From Cytophagales bacterium (GTDB taxonomy: Bacteria > Bacteroidota > Bacteroidia > Cytophagales > Spirosomataceae), in assembly GCA_013205605.1 (NCBI GenBank), contig JABMMK010000130.1:1-13101 (forward strand): DNA of 13,101 bases, written 5' to 3'. Below, piece by piece: positions 1 through 6,448 of the stretch. The notes beneath the pieces are model-generated. The model was not told where the DNA came from and did not search any database. It saw nothing but the letters and a program-made list of their open reading frames with translations. The translations under genes and the position numbers were made by a program. Within the stretch, counting starts at the first letter, position 1. Each line of letters starts with the position of its first letter.

Positions 1-271
1 AACCACAACTTCCTTTCACAATGGAGGGATGATCTAAAGAACAACCATATTTCGAATAATCTTCCTTCGTAGCATGCTCGATGATTCCAGTTGTATATAG
101 ATGGGTAAAACCTTTATCGTGCAATACTTTTAAAGCTTTGTTGGAAACATCATTAAATTTAGTTGTACCATTCGTAATTGAATTTCCATTCTTTTGAGGA
201 TTTGTGGTTGTATTTCCCCACAGATGAAACATCATCTGATAAATGATCAACTTATGTGTTTCGTTTGACAT
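1..271 (-). CDS. Alpha-amylase family glycoside hydrolase (GH13), N-terminal fragment
   Basis: The frame opens at ATG 269-271 and stays open for 90 codons to the left edge, where the gene is cut. The visible N-terminus reads MSNETHKLIIYQMMFHLWGN, followed by a stretch with KFNDVSNKALKVLHDKGFTH, then TTGIIEHAT and SIVKGSCG. This matches the first strands of the GH13 (beta/alpha)8 barrel: an initial 'IYQ' strand, a disordered Asn-rich loop, a helix that calculates the next step, and the 'GFTHLYTTGIIEHA' strand/loop. Such enzymes hydrolyse or transfer alpha-1,4-glucosidic bonds. The catalytic Asp/Glu/Asp lie beyond the edge, so specificity cannot be judged. No signal peptide is visible, so a cytoplasmic or non-classical location is likely. 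It lies downstream of the desaturase on the same strand, 79 bases away, with no clear terminator between. The GH13 family call is fairly secure, the exact enzyme is not. Confidence 0.75.
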   Translation of the reverse strand, partial: MSNETHKLIIYQMMFHLWGNTTTNPQKNGNSITNGTTKFNDVSNKALKVLHDKGFTHLYTTGIIEHATKEDYSKYGCSLDHPSIVKGSCG

Positions 272-350
272 CTATTAAACAAAAGGCTTTAGATATTCTT
301 CAGAAATTTAAATATTTTAAGCGATGTAAACCAAGAAATTAACAAGGCAA

Positions 351-1349
351 TTATTTTATTAAATCGACATCAGGCGTTGATTGATCCATTAAAGAGACTC
401 CGCCTCGATCCTTTCTAGCAATTCGTGAGTAAAGACCTATTTCTTGGCTAAATATAAATGTGAAAAATAATTTTACGAAGGAGGTATGATAATGTAGATT
501 ATTATAAAATTCAGGTGCAATATTATTCAATTTTGGCAAATTATTCCACGGAATGGATGGCATATCATGATGCTCATTGTGGAATCCAACATTCATATTA
601 ATTGAATTTAAACCACCGTAATAACTAAAAGTCTCTTGTTTTTTATCTAAAACTAAAAAATGCTCTTGTATCCACCTGGCACCAAGCGGATGTAGTCCTA
701 CAGAAAACAAAAAGCTAAAACCTAGGTAAGCTAATGCTGACCAACCCCAAAAATAGACGATGGCTACATCAAATATTAATTGGACCACAATGTTCATAAT
801 GACATACCGATCTATAATAGCTAATTCAATGCATCTTATGGTTCTAATACCTTGAAAAAACGGGAACAATAGTAACCAAATCATTTTTCCAATAAAATAA
901 TTATTGATCAATTTGGCTTCCCAATAATCAGGTAAATCTGCATCTAATTCATGTACCCCTTGAAAAGCATGATGTTTTAAATGAAAGTTTTTGAATGAAA
1001 TGGCTGTTGGCGCCAAAGAAGGAAGATTTGCAATAATTCCAGCAAAAACATTCCATGATTTATTCTTATAAATTAAGTTGTGCGCCGATTCATGAATACA
1101 AACAAATAAAGTATGTACTGGAAAAGCTCCTATAAACCAGGCCACGCCTAAGATGATATACCAAGAATAATCTTTAATAAAATAAGCAATCCCAATTTGT
1201 AAAAAGACACATGTCAAAATCCAATACATTGTATTAGGATTCTTGCCAATCAGTTTTTTTACTTCAGGGTGTTTTTTAATTATTTCGCGAGTCCTATTGC
1301 GATGTGGTTCAGACTCTTTAACCCAAATGAAATCATTCAATTCTTCCAT
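351..1349 (-). CDS. Membrane di-iron desaturase, sphingolipid delta-4 desaturase (DES1/DEGS1)-like
   Basis: A 332-residue integral-membrane desaturase starting at ATG. Three histidine clusters that would bind two irons are present: HESAH (86-90), HLKHH (123-127) and HNEHH (257-261). Two further conserved histidines are H220 and H230. Hydrophobic segments lie near 43-58, 62-84, 150-168 and 183-218. The N-terminus has D6-F-x-W-V, P15-H-x-x-R and REIIKKHPEVKKL (21-33). This is the signature of the N-terminal lipid-desaturase domain found in eukaryotic dihydroceramide delta-4 desaturases. Similarity to that family, as I recall human DEGS1, continues through the GLHPLGARWIQEH segment (218-230), the YYGGLN segment and the C-terminal YSR motif. 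Known family members introduce the 4,5 double bond of ceramide, or a C4 hydroxyl. Bacteroidota make dihydrosphingolipids, so such a substrate exists, but the actual substrate is inferred. A plain fatty-acyl desaturase is the alternative. It is divergent from dnaK. Confidence 0.85.
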   Translation of the reverse strand: MEELNDFIWVKESEPHRNRTREIIKKHPEVKKLIGKNPNTMYWILTCVFLQIGIAYFIKDYSWYIILGVAWFIGAFPVHTLFVCIHESAHNLIYKNKSWNVFAGIIANLPSLAPTAISFKNFHLKHHAFQGVHELDADLPDYWEAKLINNYFIGKMIWLLLFPFFQGIRTIRCIELAIIDRYVIMNIVVQLIFDVAIVYFWGWSALAYLGFSFLFSVGLHPLGARWIQEHFLVLDKKQETFSYYGGLNSINMNVGFHNEHHDMPSIPWNNLPKLNNIAPEFYNNLHYHTSFVKLFFTFIFSQEIGLYSRIARKDRGGVSLMDQSTPDVDLIK

Positions 1350-1368
1350 AATAATTTAAAAAATAATA

Positions 1369-1376
1369 CAAATATA
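1369..1376 (-). promoter_or_regulatory. Candidate -7 promoter box of the desaturase gene
   Basis: On the minus strand the sequence reads TATATTTG, a full match to the Bacteroidota sigma-A -7 consensus TAnnTTTG, 19 bases before the ATG. No convincing TTTG -33 box is found at the usual distance, and the region is very AT-rich, so chance matches are possible. A second weaker option is TATATTTC further upstream, preceded by TTTTTG at a 16-base gap. Confidence 0.35.
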
Positions 1377-1417
1377 ATAATAGAAATATACTTTCTATTC
1401 TATATTCAAAAACTATG

Positions 1418-1430
1418 TGACAATATGTCA
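1418..1430. promoter_or_regulatory. Perfect inverted repeat upstream of dnaK (candidate operator)
   Basis: TGACA-ATA-TGTCA is a perfect 5-base inverted repeat with a 3-base spacer, 70 bases before the dnaK start, in the divergent spacer shared with the desaturase gene. Just beyond it, 1440-1459 forms a second imperfect inverted repeat (ATGCAAT...ATGGCAT, 6 of 7 paired). The arrangement suggests a regulator or stress-sigma site for dnaK. It is not the CIRCE element known for HrcA. Function is inferred from position and symmetry only. Confidence 0.4.
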
Positions 1431-1459
1431 TAAATTTATATGCAATGATTTTATGGCAT

Positions 1460-1467
1460 TATCCTTG
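1460..1467 (+). promoter_or_regulatory. Candidate -7 promoter box of dnaK
   Basis: TATCCTTG differs from the Bacteroidota -7 consensus TAnnTTTG at one position and lies 33 bases before the dnaK ATG, leaving a leader of roughly 25 bases. No clear -33 TTG is seen. The inverted repeat at 1440-1459 ends directly at this box, which would suit repression or a non-housekeeping sigma factor. Confidence 0.3.
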
Positions 1468-1499
1468 TAGAATGTGGGTGAAATAAAATAAAATTAATC

Positions 1500-3386
1500 A
1501 TGGGAAAAATTATTGGAATTGATTTAGGTACCACCAACTCATGTGTGGCGGTTATGGAAGGTAGCGAGGCTGTTGTGATTGCAAATTCGGAAGGTCGAAG
1601 AACAACACCTTCAATCGTCGCATTTTTGGATAATGGTGAACGCAAAGTAGGAGATCCTGCTAAACGTCAAGCGATTACAAATCCACAAAATACTATATCG
1701 TCAGTAAAAAGATTTATGGGGAAGAAATACTCAGAAGTTAGTTCAGAGTTAAAGACCATTTCATATACTGTGGATCAGGGTAATAATGATACACCACGAG
1801 TAAGAATTGGTGATCGACTTTATACTCCTCAAGAGATATCAGCACAGATATTGACTAAAATGAAGCAAACCGCTGAAGATTATTTAGGCCAAACTGTGAC
1901 AGAAGCGGTTATCACGGTGCCAGCCTATTTTAATGATGCTGAACGTCAAGCTACGAAAGAAGCGGGTCAAATTGCTGGACTTGAAGTGAAAAGAATTATT
2001 AATGAGCCTACAGCTGCTGCACTAGCCTATGGCGTGGATAAAAAAGGACAGGATATGAAAATAGCTGTCTTTGATTTAGGTGGAGGTACTTTTGACGTGT
2101 CTATTTTAGAATTAGGAGATGGAGTATTTGAAGTGAAATCGACTGATGGTGATACCCACCTTGGTGGAGATGATTTTGATCAAGTCATTATAAACTGGCT
2201 TGCTGAAGAATTTATTTCAGATGAAAATATAGATTTACGTAAAGATCCAATGGCACTCCAGCGGTTAAAAGAAGCCGCTGAAAAGGCAAAAATTGAATTG
2301 AGTTCTAGTGCAACAACAGAAATCAATTTACCTTATATTATGCCTGTAGATGGCATTCCTAAACATTTAGTTCGTTCATTAACAAGAGCTAAATTTGAAC
2401 AATTGGCAGACAGTTTAATTCGCCGTACGTTAGAACCTTGTAAGCGTGCCATGAAAAACGCATCTTATTCGAATGCGGATATAGACGAAGTTATTTTAGT
2501 TGGAGGTTCAACACGTATCCCTAGAATTCAAGAAGAAGTAGAAAAATTCTTTGGTAAAAAACCATCCAAAGGAGTTAATCCAGATGAAGTAGTGGCTATT
2601 GGTGCAGCTATTCAAGGAGGCGTTTTAACGGGTGAAGTAAAGGATGTATTATTATTGGATGTAACACCTTTATCGTTAGGTATTGAAACGATGGGAGGAG
2701 TATTCACCAAATTAATCGAATCAAATACAACTATACCGACAAAAAAATCAGAAACTTTTTCTACTGCAGCAGATAATCAACCCTCTGTGGAATTAAATGT
2801 ATTGCAAGGAGAAAGACCTATGGCTAAAGATAATCGTTCTTTAGGTCGTTTCCATTTAGACGGATTACCACCGGCAGCTAGAGGAATTCCTCAAATCGAA
2901 GTAACTTTTGACATTGACGCTAATGGAATCTTACAGGTTTCAGCAAAAGAAAAGGGTACAGGTAAAGAGCAAAAAATTAGAATTGAAGCTTCTAGTGGTT
3001 TGACTGATGAAGAAATTGAGAAAATGAGGAATGAAGCAAAGGCAAATGAAGCAACAGACAAGATCGAAAAAGATCGTGTTGAGAAAATCAATCAAGCGGA
3101 TGCTTTAATTTTTCAATCTGAAAAGCAATTGAAAGAATATGGTGAAAAGTTATCAGAAGGCAACAAAACAGCCATTGAAGGAGCTTTATCTGAATTGAAA
3201 ATAGCACATGCATCTCAAGATTTAACTTCCATTGACTCAGGTATTGAAAAGTTAAATACAGCATGGACTTCCGCATCACAAGAAATGTATGCTAATACGC
3301 AAGAGGGTGGCGACCAACCGTCGCAAAATGCAGAAACACCATCAGAAGATTCAGCTGAAGATGTTGCTTTTGAAGAAGTGAAATAA
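1500..3386 (+). CDS. dnaK: Molecular chaperone DnaK (Hsp70)
   Basis: Full-length 628-residue Hsp70, ATG start, cytoplasmic. It binds exposed hydrophobic peptide stretches and releases them in an ATP-driven cycle with DnaJ and GrpE, neither of which lies in the window. The ATPase domain covers about 1-380: IGIDLGTTNSCVAVME (5-20) is the phosphate-1 loop, FDLGGGTFDVS (191-201) phosphate-2, and VGGSTRIP (334-341) the adenosine motif. The interdomain linker is KDVLLLDVTPLSLG (381-394). The substrate-binding beta-domain follows to about 500, then the helical lid (from LTDEEIEKM, 501-509). The tail is rich in Glu, Asp, Ser and Gln and ends in EEVK, the usual DnaK C-terminal motif. The gene stands alone on the plus strand, divergent from the desaturase and convergent with the desulfurase-xdhC-DUF3050 group. 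Nothing is missing or unusual in the protein. Confidence 0.98.
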   Translation: MGKIIGIDLGTTNSCVAVMEGSEAVVIANSEGRRTTPSIVAFLDNGERKVGDPAKRQAITNPQNTISSVKRFMGKKYSEVSSELKTISYTVDQGNNDTPRVRIGDRLYTPQEISAQILTKMKQTAEDYLGQTVTEAVITVPAYFNDAERQATKEAGQIAGLEVKRIINEPTAAALAYGVDKKGQDMKIAVFDLGGGTFDVSILELGDGVFEVKSTDGDTHLGGDDFDQVIINWLAEEFISDENIDLRKDPMALQRLKEAAEKAKIELSSSATTEINLPYIMPVDGIPKHLVRSLTRAKFEQLADSLIRRTLEPCKRAMKNASYSNADIDEVILVGGSTRIPRIQEEVEKFFGKKPSKGVNPDEVVAIGAAIQGGVLTGEVKDVLLLDVTPLSLGIETMGGVFTKLIESNTTIPTKKSETFSTAADNQPSVELNVLQGERPMAKDNRSLGRFHLDGLPPAARGIPQIEVTFDIDANGILQVSAKEKGTGKEQKIRIEASSGLTDEEIEKMRNEAKANEATDKIEKDRVEKINQADALIFQSEKQLKEYGEKLSEGNKTAIEGALSELKIAHASQDLTSIDSGIEKLNTAWTSASQEMYANTQEGGDQPSQNAETPSEDSAEDVAFEEVK

Positions 3387-3403
3387 ATTATTTAAACTAT
3401 TTT

Positions 3404-3439
3404 AAAAGGTTCCTTTACACAAAAGGAACCTTTTTTTTT
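3404..3439 (+). terminator. Intrinsic terminator of dnaK
   Basis: Arms AAAAGGTTCCTTT (3404-3416) and AAAGGAACCTTTT (3422-3434) pair perfectly over 13 bases around a 5-base loop, followed by a run of nine T (3431-3439). It lies 17 bases after the dnaK stop. Read on the minus strand the same hairpin may also stop the convergent transcript, although the T run there is only four. The stop codon of the minus-strand DUF3050 gene (3438-3440) lies at the end of the T run. Confidence 0.9.
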
Positions 3440-4202
3440 AAACTTTTGCGGCCACAATTCCATCCCAAAGTTTTATTCTTGCTTGGAGGGAATTAACTGC
3501 GGCATCTGTAGCACGTTTCCAGGCTTTAGGATCATCCTGGCATAACTGAGAAACCATAGAGGTAGCCAATTGAGAATGATGACCTCCATCCACTTCTATA
3601 TGTCTTTCTAAATAATACATTAACGTTTTTACCTTATCAGGAGATTGTATTCTTAGTTGATCTAAAATTAACTGGAACATTTCTGGGATTAAATCTTCTC
3701 TTCCAAAAGTAAAAATAGCCGCTATCTCTTCGATTTCTCCATTTAAAATGCTTGAGAAGGTAAACGTTAAAAAATCAGTAATGCTTGTTGGCAAATTGAA
3801 CGAAGGAAGCGCAATAAGAAACTCCTCAACGGATTTAAATTGTTTAAAAGCCGATAGAGCAGGGGGGGGCATAATCGCTAATTCATCCATAGCTCTCAAA
3901 TATAAATCAAAATGACTGATGTAACCACCATTAGGATCTATATCAGACTCTTCTCCGAGAACAATTTCATTGATTAAATACCTAGTTTCACCCGAACCTT
4001 TGGGAAACCATAAAGCATCCACAGAGGTTAACTCTACTTGTAACTTTTTGACTAAGGACATAAAATCCCATACCGCAAATACATGATTCTGCATGAAAAT
4101 GGATAAATGTTCATGAGATATAATATAGGAATTGATGGGATGGTTTCTTAAAACCTTTTTGAAAGGTTCTATACTTTTTTGTAATTCTATTAAATGCGAC
4201 AT
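3438..4202 (-). CDS. DUF3050 family protein (heme-oxygenase-like fold)
   Basis: A 254-residue soluble protein, ATG start. It shows the hallmarks of the DUF3050 family as I know it: NHPINSYIISHEHLSIFM near the N-terminus, QNHVFAVWDFMSLVKKLQ (38-55), RYLINEIVLGEESD (74-87), YISHFDLYLRAMDE (94-107), FTFGREDLIPEMF (164-176), YYLERHIEVDGGHH (196-209) and a closing ARIKLWDGI (241-249). DUF3050 is assigned to the heme-oxygenase-like all-helical fold; no activity is established to my knowledge. The spacing E169-H201-D205-H208 equals that of four metal ligands in the di-iron protein CADD (E142-H174-D178-H181), so an oxygen-using di-iron enzyme is possible (inference). It is the last gene after the desulfurase and xdhC, 1 base past the xdhC stop, and so probably cotranslated. 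A run of eight C in the coding strand encodes P112-P114. Confidence 0.85.
   Translation of the reverse strand: MSHLIELQKSIEPFKKVLRNHPINSYIISHEHLSIFMQNHVFAVWDFMSLVKKLQVELTSVDALWFPKGSGETRYLINEIVLGEESDIDPNGGYISHFDLYLRAMDELAIMPPPALSAFKQFKSVEEFLIALPSFNLPTSITDFLTFTFSSILNGEIEEIAAIFTFGREDLIPEMFQLILDQLRIQSPDKVKTLMYYLERHIEVDGGHHSQLATSMVSQLCQDDPKAWKRATDAAVNSLQARIKLWDGIVAAKV
3862..3869 (-). repeat. Poly-C tract (C8) within the DUF3050 gene
   Basis: Eight G on the plus strand, eight C in the coding sense, encode residues P112-P113-P114. This is the longest G/C homopolymer noticed in an AT-rich window. Loss or gain of one base would frameshift the protein at less than half its length. In this copy the frame is intact. 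Confidence 0.9.
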
Positions 4203-4203
4203 G

Positions 4204-5253
4204 TTACTTAGTATGAATGGATTTTATTCTATTTTTTAATGAACTTCCGTCTCTGGAGCTATTATAAGCAATAATTTCAGAAACAATTGAAAGTGCAATT
4301 TCATTAGGACCTTCTGCTCCAATATCTAAACCAATAGGCCCAAAAAATGATTTGTCATCTTTATTAACAGACAATAATTCTAATTGTTTTATGATTTTCT
4401 GCATTCTTTTTAGTGGGCCTAAAATCCCAATGTATCCTTTGAAATTGATGGCGATTAAATGCGTTAAAATTGCCACATCTCGATCAAAGTCATGGGTCAT
4501 TAAGACAATCGCATCATTATTTTTAATGGCACATGCATCATCCCAATGGAAAAATGATTGAACCTTATTCTTTAGCAAAGAGCTCATTTTTAAAGGATTA
4601 CCAATCCAACAAACATCCCAAGAAAGGAAATCACAAAGTTCAATTAGACTTGACGAATCAAATAAATTCCCATAAAGCACAATTCTAGGTATTGCCGGTA
4701 AATATTCGACAAATATAAGCTCGTTTTGTAATGGATGAATTTTTGATTGATGTTGAATTAGTAGTTCGTCTGCATCTTCTTTTGACAAAACAGAAACAAA
4801 AGGTTTAGTAGAATTAATATGTACAAAAGCTGAATGAGTAGAATTGAAATGGAAGGAATGTTCTAAGATTGTTGGCTCAGAACTTTGAAGATGAGCAATT
4901 ATTAATTGAAATAAGTATTTTGCATATTCTAAATCAGGACAAATTAAAATCTCAATGAGTCCATTGCAACCTAAACCTATTCCTAATTCAAACGGATCAT
5001 CTTCTCGAGTATCATATTTGACTAATTTATTTTGATTACTAAGCATCGACATTTGCGCCTTTTTTAGCATATCACCTTCAAGGCAACCACCACTGATTCC
5101 ACCGTGCCAATCGCCGTTTTCATTAATTAACATCCTGGCACCTGGCCGCCTGTAAGCTGAACCATCTACATTGACAACAGTCGCAATGGCAAATTTAACT
5201 CCAGACTTAATATACAGTGATAGTTGGCTTACAAATAATTTTATCTCTTTCAA
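4204..5253 (-). CDS. XdhC/CoxI family protein, molybdenum-cofactor insertion/maturation factor
   Basis: A 349-residue cytoplasmic protein with the two domains of XdhC. The N-terminal CoxI-type domain carries GSAYRRPGARML (31-42), GGISGGCLEGD (51-61) and LGIGLGCNGLIEIL (90-103). The C-terminal Rossmann-like domain starts at about IVLYGN (191-196) and has MTHDFDRD (252-259), YIGILGPLKR (274-283) and GLDIGAEGPNEIALSIVSEI (308-327). XdhC binds molybdenum cofactor, stabilises its sulfurated form and delivers it to xanthine-dehydrogenase-type enzymes; no such enzyme is encoded in the window. The start is TTG at 5251-5253, overlapping the TGA of the upstream desulfurase (TTGA). It gives an N-terminus of the usual length for the family, and an upstream ATT is the only close alternative. 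The usual glycine-rich turn after the first Rossmann strand is degenerate (YGNLFDSSSLIE). No gene symbol is given because the client enzyme is unknown. Confidence 0.88.
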   Translation of the reverse strand: MKEIKLFVSQLSLYIKSGVKFAIATVVNVDGSAYRRPGARMLINENGDWHGGISGGCLEGDMLKKAQMSMLSNQNKLVKYDTREDDPFELGIGLGCNGLIEILICPDLEYAKYLFQLIIAHLQSSEPTILEHSFHFNSTHSAFVHINSTKPFVSVLSKEDADELLIQHQSKIHPLQNELIFVEYLPAIPRIVLYGNLFDSSSLIELCDFLSWDVCWIGNPLKMSSLLKNKVQSFFHWDDACAIKNNDAIVLMTHDFDRDVAILTHLIAINFKGYIGILGPLKRMQKIIKQLELLSVNKDDKSFFGPIGLDIGAEGPNEIALSIVSEIIAYNSSRDGSSLKNRIKSIHTK

Positions 5254-6380
5254 ATCAATAGTTTTTTTAATTTTTCATTTAAATAATGTATCAAAAAATC
5301 AATTTCCTTTTCAGTCGTCATGTAACTTAATGAAATTCGAAGCGTACTTAAGGCCAAATCTCTTTTATGTCCCAGCGCTGTTAACACATGAGAAGGGTTT
5401 GTAGCCTTCACATTACATGCTGAACCATTAGAAATAGCTATAGTCGTTAATGAATTAAACAAATCTTCCCAATGAACACCTTGCACGGACATACTGAGAA
5501 TGGATGAAATATTGCTTGGGCTTTTAGAATTAATCAAAATACTATTTTTGAAGTTACTTAAAAGTGACTCCTTAATCCTAAGGTTAAAGCCAAGAAGCTT
5601 TTGATCAAAACTTAATATCTCAGGTATAAAGGTAAATGCGTAACCTAGACCTACGATGAGTGGAACGGGTAATGTTCCAGACCTAATTCCGCGCTCTTGC
5701 CCACCTCCATCAAATAGCGCCTTAATTTTAATATTATTATTGACCAATAAGCCACCTATTCCCTTAGGAGCATAAATCTTATGTCCTGAAAAACTCATTA
5801 AATGAGGTAAACCTTTTAAGTCCAATTTAATTTTACCGATCGCTTGCGTAGCATCAGAATGAAAGCATATAGCGTGAGCGTCACATATATGTTTAAAAGC
5901 AACATAATCTGAAATAGTCCCAATTTCATTATTGACCATCATAAGTGAAACCAAAATAGTATCATCTTGTAAGGCGTTCGTTAAATCATCTTTCGTTATT
6001 TGACCCAACTCATTAGGCGTCAAATAGGTAACCGAGTAGCCTTCCTGCTCTAAATGACTAAATATTTCTAAAACAGCTTTGTGTTCTATTGTTGATGTAA
6101 TTAAATGCCCCTTGGGTTTACCTTTTAAATAACCTTTAATTGCCAAGTTATTCGATTCAGTAGCACCAGAAGTATAAATAATGGAACTTGGTTTTACATC
6201 AAAATAATCAGCAATTTGATTTCTAGATAGGTCGATGGCCTCTTGAGCCAACCAACCAAAATGATGTAAATTAGAGCCTGCATTTCCATATAGTGTAGAA
6301 AAATATGGCAACATCTTATGTAATACTTCGGAACGAACGGGAGTAGTAGAAGCGTAATCGAAATATAAGGGTAAATTCAT
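5250..6380 (-). CDS. Cysteine desulfurase, NifS/IscS-like
   Basis: A 376-residue PLP-dependent class V aminotransferase-fold enzyme, ATG start. It removes sulfur from L-cysteine as an enzyme persulfide and yields alanine. Landmarks in order: YFDYASTTPV (6-15), GNAGSNLHHFG (32-42), TSGATESNNLAIKG (70-83), H100 stacking on PLP, HSDATQAIGKI (174-184), the Schiff-base lysine K201 in SFSGHKIYAPKGIGG, GGGQERGIRSGT (225-236), and the persulfide cysteine C322 in SNGSACNVK. The long active-site loop is of the group I type. It is shorter than E. coli IscS (404) and ends soon after the last helix, without the IscS tail that contacts IscU; no iscU or suf gene is adjacent. It overlaps xdhC by 4 bases, so supplying sulfur to molybdenum cofactor, as NifS4 does in Rhodobacter capsulatus, is a reasonable guess. 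A role in Fe-S or tRNA thiolation cannot be excluded. Confidence 0.93.
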   Translation of the reverse strand: MNLPLYFDYASTTPVRSEVLHKMLPYFSTLYGNAGSNLHHFGWLAQEAIDLSRNQIADYFDVKPSSIIYTSGATESNNLAIKGYLKGKPKGHLITSTIEHKAVLEIFSHLEQEGYSVTYLTPNELGQITKDDLTNALQDDTILVSLMMVNNEIGTISDYVAFKHICDAHAICFHSDATQAIGKIKLDLKGLPHLMSFSGHKIYAPKGIGGLLVNNNIKIKALFDGGGQERGIRSGTLPVPLIVGLGYAFTFIPEILSFDQKLLGFNLRIKESLLSNFKNSILINSKSPSNISSILSMSVQGVHWEDLFNSLTTIAISNGSACNVKATNPSHVLTALGHKRDLALSTLRISLSYMTTEKEIDFLIHYLNEKLKKLLI

Positions 6381-6398
6381 TTGTTACAGGAGATGCAA

Positions 6399-6406
6399 CA
6401 AAGATA
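6399..6406 (-). promoter_or_regulatory. Candidate -7 promoter box of the desulfurase-xdhC-DUF3050 operon
   Basis: The minus strand reads TATCTTTG, a full match to TAnnTTTG, 18 bases before the desulfurase ATG and directly downstream of the rplT terminator. That is where an independent promoter is needed. No TTG -33 box is evident because the expected place falls on the terminator's T run and stem. Confidence 0.45.
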
Positions 6407-6411
6407 AGTGT

Positions 6412-6448
6412 AAAAAAAAAGTCCCGAATGTTTCCGGGACTTTTTTTT
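6412..6448 (-). terminator. Intrinsic terminator of the thrS-infC-rpmI-rplT cluster
   Basis: A GC stem GTCCCG (6421-6426) / CGGGAC (6435-6440), flanked by nine A (6412-6420) and eight T (6441-6448), gives a long stem with an 8-base loop and a U run in either direction. On the minus strand it directly follows, and slightly overlaps, the rplT stop codon (6447-6449), so rplT is its natural client. It separates the translation cluster from the desulfurase operon. Confidence 0.92.

Noticed and set aside
272..350. Possible terminator or promoter between the desaturase and amylase genes
   Set aside because: There is only AT-rich sequence with no stable stem. A TTG...TAAATTTC pair with a 21-base gap exists but is too weak to annotate.
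1451..1645. Minus-strand open frame across the dnaK start
   Set aside because: It is antisense to the conserved dnaK coding region, has no recognisable motif, and is best explained as a shadow of dnaK codon use.
2891..3279. Two minus-strand open frames inside the 3' part of dnaK
   Set aside because: They lie fully within the dnaK substrate-binding and lid region, and their residue composition reflects the complement of a Lys/Glu-rich gene.
4352..4561. Plus-strand open frame inside xdhC
   Set aside because: It is antisense to a clearly conserved XdhC domain, with no family resemblance and no promoter.
5171..5404. Plus-strand open frame across the desulfurase/xdhC junction
   Set aside because: It lies opposite two conserved genes. 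Its sequence is the complement of their coding regions, with no independent support.
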